This document shows, piece by piece, positions 55,248-64,000 of a stretch of DNA of 64,000 nt. Source of the stretch: Longimicrobiales bacterium (GTDB lineage Bacteria; Gemmatimonadota; Gemmatimonadetes; Longimicrobiales; Gaopeijiaceae); contig CATQHQ010000001.1 in NCBI GenBank assembly GCA_958296005.1, positions 884,134 through 948,133 of the forward strand, written 5' to 3'. Each line of letters begins with the position of its first letter. The first letter of the stretch is position 1. Both the position numbers and the translations under genes were made by a program. Under the pieces are notes generated by a model that was not told the DNA's origin, ran no database searches, and saw only the letters and a program-made list of their open reading frames with translations.

Positions 55248-55359
55248 CGGCGACGGAACCCGAAGGTTCCCCGCCAGCGGCTTGGCCGGCTTACGCCGAA
55301 ACCGCCGCCCGAAGGCGACGCTCCCGGAGCGCCTTTGGGATATGTGTCCGTTGGAGTCA

Positions 55360-55433
<74 letters not shown>

Positions 55434-55591
55434 ATAGGACGGTAATGATAGGAAGACTGCCACCGGGCGTCAACGGGCGGAACCGCGCCTGCCAACCCCT
55501 CGCCTCCCACCGTTCCTTGCGCGGCGGGTTACCTTGAGAAGAAAGGGTCAGGGGCGCATCCCCAAGCCAACCGAACGGGAGCACGGTAACG

Positions 55592-55882
55592 ATGGCCAGC
55601 AGACTTTCGCCGGATGAGGTCGCGGGCTGGGCAGACGCCCGCCGAGGATGGAAGGTTCGAGAGAACGCCATACGGAAGCGCTTCGCATTCGCTTCGTTTC
55701 GCGCCTCCATCGTCTTCGTCAACCGGGTCGCGACGCTGGCCGACGAGCATGACCACCACCCCGACATCGACGTGCGATACGACAAGGTGTACGTCACCCT
55801 CTCGACCCACGACTCGGGCGGCGTCACCCAGAAGGACTTGAACTTGGCGGAACGGATCGACTTCTCCACCTCGGCCCGCTGA
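55592..55882 (+). CDS. 4a-hydroxytetrahydrobiopterin (pterin-4a-carbinolamine) dehydratase family
   Basis: FASFRASIVFVNRVATLADEHDHHPDIDVRYDKVYVTLSTHDSGGVTQKDLNLAERID. Confidence 0.92.
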   Translation: MASRLSPDEVAGWADARRGWKVRENAIRKRFAFASFRASIVFVNRVATLADEHDHHPDIDVRYDKVYVTLSTHDSGGVTQKDLNLAERIDFSTSAR

Positions 55883-55927
55883 CCTCGCGCTGACGGCGCG
55901 CACGGTGCGCCGCCGCGCCGCGCCAAC

Positions 55928-57178
55928 TCACTCGACCGAACGCACCGCGCCCGCGAGAGCCTCCACCCCTTCTTCCAACTCCTCCGTCGCGATCGTGGCC
56001 GGTGGCGTCAGCTCCACGACGCGGCCGTCCTCCCCTGCCGGAAGCACGATCAGCCCCCGCTCCAGCGCTCGCTCCGCAACCAGTGCGGCGACCCCGGCGG
56101 GGCCGTGCAGCTCCACGCCCAGCATCAGCCCTCGGCCGCGAACCTCCCTTACCGCGCCGCATCCGGCCAGCGCCTCCTTCAGGCAGCCGGCGGCCGTCCT
56201 CCCCAGGCGGGCGGCTCGCGTCGCCAGGCCTTCGTCCTCCAGGACCTCCAGGAAGCCGATCCCGGCGGCGCACGCCAGAGGATGACCCAGGAACGTACTG
56301 GTGTGGATCGCCTCGCCGGACGAGGGCGGCCAGGCGTCCATCACCTCCGCCGGACCGCAGCACGCCGAGAGCGGGAGACCACCGCCGAGCGCCTTCCCTA
56401 GGCACACCAGGTCCGGCACCGTCTCGCGGCTGGACGCCAGCAGGTCCCCAGTCCGCCCCATTCCGGTGAAGACCTCGTCGGCGATCAGCAGGGCGCCCGC
56501 CGCTCGGGTCCGCTCGGCCACGCTCCGCAGGAACCCGGGCGGAGGTGCCCGTACCCCCGCACGGCCCTGAACCGGCTCCACGATCACGGCACCGACGGGA
56601 TGAACTCCCGCGAGCGCGACGGCCAAGCGCTCAAGGGCTCGCTCGGCCTCGTCGGCCGTGCTGGGGAAGGGCAGGAACCGCACGTGATCCGCCAGCCGGT
56701 CCACGAAGGGACGCCGAAAGTGCTCCCGATGCGTGGTCGCGAGGGCGCCGAGCGCCAAGCCGTGGTAGCTCCCTTCGAAGGCGACGATGCCGATGCGCCC
56801 CGTGGCGAGCTGAGCCGTCTTGAGGGCGGCCTCCACGGCGTCGGAGCCGGTCAGCCCCAGGACGATCCGGGTTGCGGACCACGGCATCCGCTCCGCCAGC
56901 GCCTCCAAGAACGCCACCTTTACCGCCGGAGGGTGCACGTCGCCCATCCCGTGGACCAGCCGTCCCGCCTGCTTCGCGATCCGGTTCATGATGCGGGGGT
57001 GGCGGTGCCCCGCGAACGCCACTCCGAACGCCCCAGTCAGGTCCAGGTAGCGGTTGCCGGCGTCGTCCCGCACCCGCACGCCCAGCGCGTCGGTCCAGAA
57101 CGGCGTGCGACGGCCGAGAAAGGTGACGTTTCGGGACTCGACTCGCTTCAGGCGAGCGGCGAGGGCGTCACTGCCCAA
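55928..57178 (-). CDS. Class III PLP-dependent aminotransferase
   Basis: DAVEAALKTAQLATGR; GALLIADEVFTGMGRTGDLLASSRETVPDLVCLGKALGGGLPLSA. Confidence 0.94.
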   Translation of the reverse strand: MGSDALAARLKRVESRNVTFLGRRTPFWTDALGVRVRDDAGNRYLDLTGAFGVAFAGHRHPRIMNRIAKQAGRLVHGMGDVHPPAVKVAFLEALAERMPWSATRIVLGLTGSDAVEAALKTAQLATGRIGIVAFEGSYHGLALGALATTHREHFRRPFVDRLADHVRFLPFPSTADEAERALERLAVALAGVHPVGAVIVEPVQGRAGVRAPPPGFLRSVAERTRAAGALLIADEVFTGMGRTGDLLASSRETVPDLVCLGKALGGGLPLSACCGPAEVMDAWPPSSGEAIHTSTFLGHPLACAAGIGFLEVLEDEGLATRAARLGRTAAGCLKEALAGCGAVREVRGRGLMLGVELHGPAGVAALVAERALERGLIVLPAGEDGRVVELTPPATIATEELEEGVEALAGAVRSVE

Positions 57179-58133
57179 TGCCGAGCCAAGTCACGAAGCT
57201 GATGTAGGCGATCAGCAGGAAGACGCCTTCGCCCCTTCGGACTTCCTTCGCGGTGGTCACGACCGGCCACAAGACGATCGAAATGAGAACCACGGTGGGG
57301 AACTCCAACTCCAAGACCTGTTGCTCGACTGCGAAGCCCCGCGCCATCGCGGCTCCGCCCATCACCGCGGTCAGGTTGAAGATGTTGGACCCGACCACGT
57401 TCCCCACCGCGATGTCCGCTTGCCGCCGAACCGCGGCCACGACCGACGTGATCAGTTCCGGCAGGGAAGTCCCGATGGCGACCACGGTAAAGCCGACCAC
57501 CGACTCGCTGATGCCGAACACCACCGTCAGGTAGTGGGCGCCTTCGACGATCGCCCAGCCGCCGAACCCCAGTCCGGCACCGCCCGCCATGACCAGCCCC
57601 AGGTTGCGAAGCAGGTGGGGGCCTTCCTCCGGCTCGGCGGCCAAGCCCTCCACTTCGTGCAGAATCTCCTCGACCTCTTCTTCGCCGGTTATGAACGTGA
57701 AGGCGACGTACACGACGAGGAGGAGAAGGAGCACCAAGCCCTCGCCCCGGCTCACGTTCCCGTCCCACAGGAGCGGGAAGACGAAGATCGTGATCACGAT
57801 CATGATCGGCACTTCCCGGCTGATGACCCGGTCGGCGACGCGCAACGGGCTGATCAGCGCCGTGGCGCCCAGGATCAGGCCGATGTTGGCCAAGTTGGAG
57901 CCGAGGATGTTCCCTGCCACGAGGCCCCCTTCGCCCCGCAGGCTGGCCATGACGCACACCACCAGCTCGGGCGCCGACGTGCCGAGGGAGACGAGGGTTA
58001 GGCCCACGACGATCGGACTGACCCCATAGTAGGTGGCGATACGGGCTGCGCCGCGAACCAGCCATTCGGCGCCGAAGTAGAGTGCGCCGAACCCTCCGAC
58101 GAGAAGCAGGAGATGGGAGACCAGATCGGTCAT
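57168..58133 (-). CDS. Calcium/sodium antiporter (CaCA family)
   Basis: VGLTLVSLGTSAPELVVCVMASLRGEGGLVAGNILGSNLANIGLILG and repeat VGFTVVAIGTSLPELITSVVAAVRRQADIAVGNVVGSNIFN. Confidence 0.95.
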   Translation of the reverse strand: MTDLVSHLLLLVGGFGALYFGAEWLVRGAARIATYYGVSPIVVGLTLVSLGTSAPELVVCVMASLRGEGGLVAGNILGSNLANIGLILGATALISPLRVADRVISREVPIMIVITIFVFPLLWDGNVSRGEGLVLLLLLVVYVAFTFITGEEEVEEILHEVEGLAAEPEEGPHLLRNLGLVMAGGAGLGFGGWAIVEGAHYLTVVFGISESVVGFTVVAIGTSLPELITSVVAAVRRQADIAVGNVVGSNIFNLTAVMGGAAMARGFAVEQQVLELEFPTVVLISIVLWPVVTTAKEVRRGEGVFLLIAYISFVTWLGIGQ

Positions 58134-60370
58134 TCGGCGGCCGCATCCGAGGGCGGGATCGGGTCGGCTAGCTCCAGGAGCGCGAAGAGCTCGTCCAGGT
58201 CGAGGACGGTCACTTGGTCGAGCTCCTTCGCCTTGGTCAGCTTGGACCCCGGCTTGCGGCCGGCGACTAGGTAGTCGGTCTTGGGGCCCACCCTACTTGC
58301 CACTCGCGCTCCCCGTTCCAAGAGGCGTTCCTTCAGGTCGCTCCTTCTAATGCTCTCGAAACTGCCGGTGATTACAAAGGTCTTGCCCGCGACCGAGTTG
58401 GCCGGGTCCGGGTCGGCGACGGTCGTTGGGGACGGCTCCGCGGGCGCGTCGAAGGCGAACCCCTTGGACAGCAGGTGGTCGAGAGCCTCCGCGACTCGCG
58501 GGTCGTCGAGAAACTCGCGGATCGCCGATGCCATCTTTTCGCCGATGCCGCGGACCTCCACGAGCTGCTCCAGCGTCGCTGCGCGCACGGCTGCGAACTC
58601 GCGGAAGTGGGCGGCCAGGTCGCGGGCGACGGTCGTTCCCACCTCCGGGATGCCCAGGCCGACCAGAAACCGGGCCAGCTCCACGCGCTTGCGGCCCCGG
58701 ATCGTGGCCTTTGCGCGTTGATGCAGCAGCGCGGCCCGCCAGCTGGCAGGCAAGTCGAACACTCGGGGCCCGCGGACCGCCTCCACCAGCTTGCGTGCGG
58801 AGAGTTCGGCGAAGCGGGGGGACTCCTCGGGGAAGCGCTCCTTGAGCCGGACCAACTGCTCGGGCTCCAGGTCGAAGAGGTCCGCCAGCTCCCTTACCAG
58901 GCCCGTCCTCGCGAGCAACGCCGCGTTCTTTTGCCCCAGCCCCTCGATATCCAAGGCGCGACGGGATGCGAAGTGGACGATCCGACCCTCCAACTGGGCC
59001 GGGCAGGCAAACCGGTTTGGGCACACGACGATCGGTCCCCGCTCCACGGGCCTCGCGCCGCACGAGGGGCACGACTCCGGCGTTTGGAAGGCGGCGGAGC
59101 GGGGTGGATCGTCCTCCCTCGACTCTGCCACCTCCCGCGCCACGATCTGAGGGATCACGTCGCCAGCCCGCTGAAGACGCACATCGTCGCCGACGCGCAC
59201 ATCCTTCCGCTCCACTTCCTCCCGGTTGTGCAGCGAGGCGCGGGTCACGGTCACGCCGCCCACCTCGATGGGACGCAGCAGCGCCACTGGCGTGAGCACC
59301 CCCGTCCGTCCCACGGAGACGATAATCCGGTCGACGCGGGTGACGGTCTGCAGGGGCGGGAACTTGAAGGCGATCGCCCAGCGGGGGTGGTGGGCAGTGC
59401 TCCCCAGCAGGGGACGGGCGGCCAAGTCGTCCAGCTTGACCACGACGCCGTCGATCTCGTAGTCGAGGCGGGACCGGGCATCGCCGAAGCGACGGTGGTA
59501 CTCGGCGATCTCGTCCACCGAGCTGACCCGCGTCACCTTCTCGGGGACCTGGAAGCCCCATTCGCGCAGGGCGGCGACGCGGTCGAAGTCGGACTCGAAG
59601 GCGGGAGTGGACCGATCCTCGATCTGGAGGATGTCGTACGCCAGCACGGTAAGGGGACGGTCGGCGGCGATGCGGGAGTCGAGCTGGCGGAGGGCGCCGG
59701 AAGCCGTGTTGCGGGGGTTCTGGTACGGGTCCTCGCCGGCGGCGACGCGGCGTTTGTTCAGGGACTTGAACTCGCTGGCGTAGATCAGAGCCTCGCAGCG
59801 AACGGAGAGGAACCCTGGGACGGGCCGCTGGTCCTCGTGCAGGCGAAGGGGCACGGAGCGGATCGTGCGGGCGTTCTCGGTGACGCCTTCGCCGGTTCGG
59901 CCGTCGCCCCGTGTGACCGCCCGGACGAGGAGGCCGTCCTCGTAGACCAGCTCCAAGGCGGCGCCGTCCAGCTTGGGCTCGAGCACGTAGCGCACCTCGC
60001 GGCCCTCCAGGGCCTTGCGGAGTCGGTCGTCGAAGCGTCGCACGTCCCCCAACTCGTACGACGAGTCCAGCGACAGCATCGGTGCCGCGTGCTCGACGGT
60101 GGGCAACTCGTCGCGAGGAGCGGCCCCGACCCGCTGGGTGGGCGAGTCGGACCGCGCAATGTCGGGATGGGCTGCCTCGATCGCTTGGAGGCGTCGGAAG
60201 AGCCGGTCGTACTCGTAGTCCGAGATCGCGGGCGCGTCGTCCACGTAGTAGAGCCGGTCGTGGCGGTCGATCTCCGCGGCTAGCGCCTCCATCTCCTGCG
60301 CCGCCTCCCGGCGCTGGAGCTTGGCCGGGCCGAGGCGATCGGAGTCCATGCCGGGGACGGGATCAGTCAA
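58130..60370 (-). CDS. ligA: NAD-dependent DNA ligase
   Basis: YYVDDAPAISDYEYDRLFRRL; YVLEPKLDGAALELVYEDGLLVRAVTRGDGRTGEGVTENARTI; Zn-finger CPSCGARP..CPNRFACPAQ; BRCT C-term; ATGA overlap with next gene. Confidence 0.97.
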   Translation of the reverse strand: MTDPVPGMDSDRLGPAKLQRREAAQEMEALAAEIDRHDRLYYVDDAPAISDYEYDRLFRRLQAIEAAHPDIARSDSPTQRVGAAPRDELPTVEHAAPMLSLDSSYELGDVRRFDDRLRKALEGREVRYVLEPKLDGAALELVYEDGLLVRAVTRGDGRTGEGVTENARTIRSVPLRLHEDQRPVPGFLSVRCEALIYASEFKSLNKRRVAAGEDPYQNPRNTASGALRQLDSRIAADRPLTVLAYDILQIEDRSTPAFESDFDRVAALREWGFQVPEKVTRVSSVDEIAEYHRRFGDARSRLDYEIDGVVVKLDDLAARPLLGSTAHHPRWAIAFKFPPLQTVTRVDRIIVSVGRTGVLTPVALLRPIEVGGVTVTRASLHNREEVERKDVRVGDDVRLQRAGDVIPQIVAREVAESREDDPPRSAAFQTPESCPSCGARPVERGPIVVCPNRFACPAQLEGRIVHFASRRALDIEGLGQKNAALLARTGLVRELADLFDLEPEQLVRLKERFPEESPRFAELSARKLVEAVRGPRVFDLPASWRAALLHQRAKATIRGRKRVELARFLVGLGIPEVGTTVARDLAAHFREFAAVRAATLEQLVEVRGIGEKMASAIREFLDDPRVAEALDHLLSKGFAFDAPAEPSPTTVADPDPANSVAGKTFVITGSFESIRRSDLKERLLERGARVASRVGPKTDYLVAGRKPGSKLTKAKELDQVTVLDLDELFALLELADPIPPSDAAAE

Positions 60371-60726
60371 GTCCCGTCACTCCCAATGCAACGCCTCGTG
60401 AATGTCGTACTGCTTGTCTGTTGTACGATGCGAACCGTCGCCTGCCGTTCTCGACGTGCATAGGCTGCCGGAGGGGTGCGACGTTCCCAGGTCGTTGGCA
60501 ATCGGAAAACGACGGTCCATTGTCTCGGGGAGTGGTCTCCCAGAGGCGGCCCGGTTGCGGGAGCCGCGACTGCTACAAGGTAGGCAAGTTTCGATGGGCT
60601 GACCAGCCGACCCCGCGAGTGGTCCGGTGGTCCGCTCGGTGGGAGAACCGGACGTGTCCAACCCCGGCGGAGCAGTGTATACTTGGTGGCGATCCAGTGT
60701 CACCGCCACGCAGGAGTCCGACCCTC

Positions 60727-62385
60727 ATGAAGATCTCCACCGACCTTTCCCGGCCGACCTTTCTCCGCGCCCCGGCGCGCTGTCTTGCTCCGCTCGTCGC
60801 TGTTCTACTGGCGATCGTGCTGCCCGGCGCCAGCGCCGCCCAGATGGAGCCCACCACTCCCCGCGGCGCCGCCGAAGGCGACGGCCCCCACGAGCGGCTC
60901 ATCCTTCGCGGCGCCACGGTCATCGACGGCACCGGCGCGCCTCCGATGGGACCCGTGGATATCGTGATCGAAGGGGACCGGATCGTCCAGATCCGAGCCG
61001 TGGGCTTCCCGGGCGTGCCGATCAACGAAGAGCGGCGGCCGTCGGACGCCACCAAGGAAATCGACATGAGCGGCATGTACATCATGCCCGGCTTCGTGGA
61101 CATGCACGCCCACACCGGCGGAGGAGGAAAGGCGCCCCAGCCCGAGTACACCTACAAGCTGTGGATGGGCCACGGGATCACCACGTCCCGAGGCGTGGGC
61201 CACGGGCCGATGATGTGGGCGCTGGAGGAGAAGGCGGCGGCGGCGCGGAACGAGATCGTCGCGCCGCGCATGTTCACCTATGCGCGCCCCGGCGAGGGAT
61301 GGGAGCAAGGCCCGGTGGACTCGCCCGAGAAGGCGCGGGAGTGGGTGCAGTGGGCCGCCGCCGTGGACGTGGAGGGTGCCAAGATCGACGGGCTCAAGCT
61401 CACCGCGATGGACCCGAAGATCATGGAAGCGGTCATCGACGAGGCCCATAAGCACGGCCTGGGCACGGTTGCCCATTTGGCGCAGACCGGCGTGGCGCGG
61501 ATGACGGCGCTGGACGCGGCGGAAGTCGGCCTCGACATGATGACGCACTACTACGGCCTCTTCGAGTCGATGTTGACGGAGTACAGCGTCCAGGACTGGC
61601 CGCTGGACTACAACTACCAGGACGAGCAGCACCGCTTCGGCAACGTCGGGCGGCTTTGGTATCAAGCGGCGGAGCCCGGTTCGGAGCAGTGGAACGAGCT
61701 GATCGACCGGCTTCTGGAGCTGGGCTTCGGCATCGATCCGACGATGACGATCTACGAGGCTAGCCGCGACGTGATGCGCGCGCGGGAAGCCGACTTCCAC
61801 GAGGAGTACACCCTGCCGAGCCAATGGGAGTTCTACAAGCCTTCTCGGCGGGCGCACGGCTCTTACTGGTTCTACTGGACCAGCGAGGACGAGTACCACT
61901 GGAAGAAGTTCTACCAGAGGTGGATGCACTTCCTCAACGACTACAAGAACGCCGGCGGGCGCGTGACCACCGGTTCGGACTCCGGCTTCATCTACAAGCT
62001 CTACGGGTTCGACTACATCCGGGAGCTGGAGCTGTTGCGGGAGGCGGGCTTCCACCCGATCGAAGTGATCCGCGCCGCCACCCTGCACGGCGCCGAAGAG
62101 CTCCATGACCCCAAGGGCGCGGAGATCGACTTCGGCATCCTGCGACCGGGGCTCAAGGCCGACATGGTAGTCGTGGACGAGAACCCCTTGCAGAACCTGA
62201 AGGTCCTGTACGGCAACGGCGCCGTGAAGCTCAACGACGACACCGGGGAAGTGGAGCGCGTCGGCGGGATCAAGTACACGATCAAGGACGGGATCGTCTA
62301 CGACGCGCAGAAGCTCCTGGCCGACGTGCGCGAAATGGTGCGCATGGCCAAGGAAGCGGCTGCCGTGTCGCCGGACGGGAGCTGA
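60727..62385 (+). CDS. Exported amidohydrolase-family protein
   Basis: MKISTDLSRPTFLRAPARCLAPLVAVLLAIVLPGASAAQ signal; MPGFVDMHAHTGGGG; VTTGSDSGFIYKLYGF; GILRPGLKADMVVVDENPL. Confidence 0.93.
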   Translation: MKISTDLSRPTFLRAPARCLAPLVAVLLAIVLPGASAAQMEPTTPRGAAEGDGPHERLILRGATVIDGTGAPPMGPVDIVIEGDRIVQIRAVGFPGVPINEERRPSDATKEIDMSGMYIMPGFVDMHAHTGGGGKAPQPEYTYKLWMGHGITTSRGVGHGPMMWALEEKAAAARNEIVAPRMFTYARPGEGWEQGPVDSPEKAREWVQWAAAVDVEGAKIDGLKLTAMDPKIMEAVIDEAHKHGLGTVAHLAQTGVARMTALDAAEVGLDMMTHYYGLFESMLTEYSVQDWPLDYNYQDEQHRFGNVGRLWYQAAEPGSEQWNELIDRLLELGFGIDPTMTIYEASRDVMRAREADFHEEYTLPSQWEFYKPSRRAHGSYWFYWTSEDEYHWKKFYQRWMHFLNDYKNAGGRVTTGSDSGFIYKLYGFDYIRELELLREAGFHPIEVIRAATLHGAEELHDPKGAEIDFGILRPGLKADMVVVDENPLQNLKVLYGNGAVKLNDDTGEVERVGGIKYTIKDGIVYDAQKLLADVREMVRMAKEAAAVSPDGS

Positions 62386-62409
62386 TCCCAGCAGCGCGAC
62401 TCCGCGACG

Positions 62410-63447
62410 GTGGATCGGACGACTTGGGAACGGGTGCGGCGAAGGCTTCTCCTGTGTGTTCTGGTGATGGCGGGCGTGTTGGCCGGGCTCTTTCTGGCCG
62501 AGTTCGCGTTGCGTGCCATGGGATTCGGCAACCCGATCGTCTACCGCACGAACAGTGCCTACCGTTTCGCGCCCCGGCTCGATCAGAAAGTTGAGCGTCG
62601 CCGTTGGGGAGGGGGGAGGGTGACTACGATCAATGAGAGCGGATATCGGAGTACAGAGAGCTGGAAGAAGAACGCCGCGTTCAAGGTTCTGTGGATTGGC
62701 GACAGCGTGACCTGGGGTGGGACCTACATTGACGACACGGAGACTTTCGCGGAGCTCTCGTGCGGGCGGATTGAGGTGGCGACCGGCTTGGAGGCGGTGT
62801 GCGGCAACGGCGGAGTGAACGCCTACGGCGTGGACAACATGGTAAGCCGGCTTCGCTACGATCGTGCCGGGGCCGATGCCAACGTGGTTGTTGTCGTGGT
62901 CGGTTGGAAAAACTTCTTTCGGAGCAAGTCGAGCATCGGCGGCAATCCATTCCTCACGTATGCGCCTCCGAGTCCGGTTAGGGCGTTGCGGGAAGTTGCT
63001 GCAAATGCGAGCGCGAGACTCTTGGTCAAATTGCAGTGGTCGCCAGGTCTCTCTTGCGACGATCCATACCGTATGGCAGTCGTACGCAAGAGCTTGGCGG
63101 AGTTGCTCCAAGTCCTGAGGAAGAAGCAGGACGAGGGCAAGACCGTGTTGCTTGCTCGCTACGTCGAGGCCCGTGAGGTTGAAGAACACAACAACACCCG
63201 CAAAATACAATGGTGCATTCCGAGCGCGTCCGCGTTTCCGTTTTTCCTTGATCTGGAAGAGCAAATTCACACTTCGGGCGTGCCTTACCTTGACTTGACG
63301 AACGCCGTACGTGAGGCTGCTAAGACAGATTCAGCAGAACCGATATTCCTCGACAGAGGCGGCCACCTCCAGGTCCGGGGCCATCAGGTCTACGCACAAG
63401 CGATCGGCGACAAAGTACTTGAGCTGACCGGTTATGCGAACGAGTGA
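62410..63447 (+). CDS. Membrane-anchored SGNH/GDSL-like hydrolase
   Basis: N-terminal TM; FKVLWIGDSVTWGGTYIDDTETFAELS (GDS block I); FLDRGGHLQVRGHQVYAQAIGD (block V-like). Confidence 0.78.
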   Translation: MDRTTWERVRRRLLLCVLVMAGVLAGLFLAEFALRAMGFGNPIVYRTNSAYRFAPRLDQKVERRRWGGGRVTTINESGYRSTESWKKNAAFKVLWIGDSVTWGGTYIDDTETFAELSCGRIEVATGLEAVCGNGGVNAYGVDNMVSRLRYDRAGADANVVVVVVGWKNFFRSKSSIGGNPFLTYAPPSPVRALREVAANASARLLVKLQWSPGLSCDDPYRMAVVRKSLAELLQVLRKKQDEGKTVLLARYVEAREVEEHNNTRKIQWCIPSASAFPFFLDLEEQIHTSGVPYLDLTNAVREAAKTDSAEPIFLDRGGHLQVRGHQVYAQAIGDKVLELTGYANE

Positions 63448-63494
63448 TCGTGCGCGCCGTCCTTCCGGCGGCAACCGGAGATCCGGCTCTCCGG

Positions 63495-64000
63495 TCAGGG
63501 GCACGCCCAATCGCGCCAGCCGCGCTGGCAGGCTAGGGCGACCAGCGCGGTGAAGTCGCGCTCCGTGACCGGCCCCTTGCTGCCGCGGAGGACCAAGGGC
63601 ATTTCGCTGGGCGGGGGTCGTTCGCGGACCAACGCAGCCGTGCCCGCGCCGCCGCCGGCGAGGATCGTTTGCAGGTTGACGCATCCGGGCTCGAAGCCGC
63701 GTGCGCAAGCGTGCTCGAACTCGCGGGCTGCGCCCCGGTAGTCGCGGTCCGCCTCCGCCAGGAAGACGCCGAACTCGTTGCACCCCCACCCCGAGCCCCG
63801 ATCGCAGAAGTTCTGCTGCATGAACCCCATGTAGTCGCAGGCTCGTTCCCGGGCGGCCTCGCTGCTTCCGGCTATGCAGGCGTTGTGCCAGAAGGGGTAG
63901 TACTGGCCGGGGTGGTCGTCGCCGACGCCGCCGCTCAAGCTCAGGGCCGTGAAGGCGGCGGCCCAGGTCCCTGCCGTCAGGAACCGCCGACGTGCGGGCA
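63495..64000 (-). CDS. Exported Cys-rich SEL1-like repeat protein, truncated by window edge
   Basis: Frame open to window end with ARRRFLTAGTWAAAFTALSLSGGV; repeated YYPFWHNACIAGSSEAARERACDYMGFM, FEHACARGFEPGCVNL. Confidence 0.65.
   Translation of the reverse strand, partial: PARRRFLTAGTWAAAFTALSLSGGVGDDHPGQYYPFWHNACIAGSSEAARERACDYMGFMQQNFCDRGSGWGCNEFGVFLAEADRDYRGAAREFEHACARGFEPGCVNLQTILAGGGAGTAALVRERPPPSEMPLVLRGSKGPVTERDFTALVALACQRGWRDWACP

Noticed and set aside
60660-60700. tatact -10-like box upstream of the amidohydrolase
   Set aside because: No matching -35 element at proper spacing; too weak to call a promoter
60805-63270. 821-aa minus-strand ORF across the amidohydrolase and SGNH genes
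   Set aside because: Shadow ORF; both plus-strand genes have strong family motifs

Overview
The 64 kb window is a GC-rich, densely packed bacterial chromosome segment. SusC/SusD and Oar-like TonB receptors, several VPS10/BNR propeller proteins and a Bat operon suggest a Gemmatimonadota-like organism; that placement is inference. I annotate about 45 protein genes, 17 tRNA genes and 3 apparently decayed or frameshifted loci. Main blocks: (1) fused hydantoinase/oxoprolinase, GPP34 and panB; (2) a translationally coupled EF-hand / BNR-dockerin-like / lipoprotein operon with a frameshift in its first gene; (3) BNR propeller / MoaD-type ubiquitin-like / amidase operon; (4) DegT aminotransferase, GT39-like protein and two decayed loci; (5) complete MoxR-DUF58-VWA-BatD/E operon; (6) SusC-SusD-lipoprotein-S9 peptidase operon; (7) a three-part nucleoside-deoxyribosyltransferase-like / ATP-cone / HST-domain protein coupled by ATGA overlap to an Oar-like TonB receptor; (8) wecB and a fused Zn-ADH/Gfo-Idh gene directly downstream of a 17-tRNA array; (9) ligA, antiporter and aminotransferase genes. 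The best candidates for something undescribed are the ATP-cone fusion protein with its coupled receptor (45557-49959), and two 116-bp spacer elements in the tRNA array, each ending in a copy of its own neighbouring tRNA-Ser 3' end. No CRISPR array, rRNA, prophage or transposase was seen.
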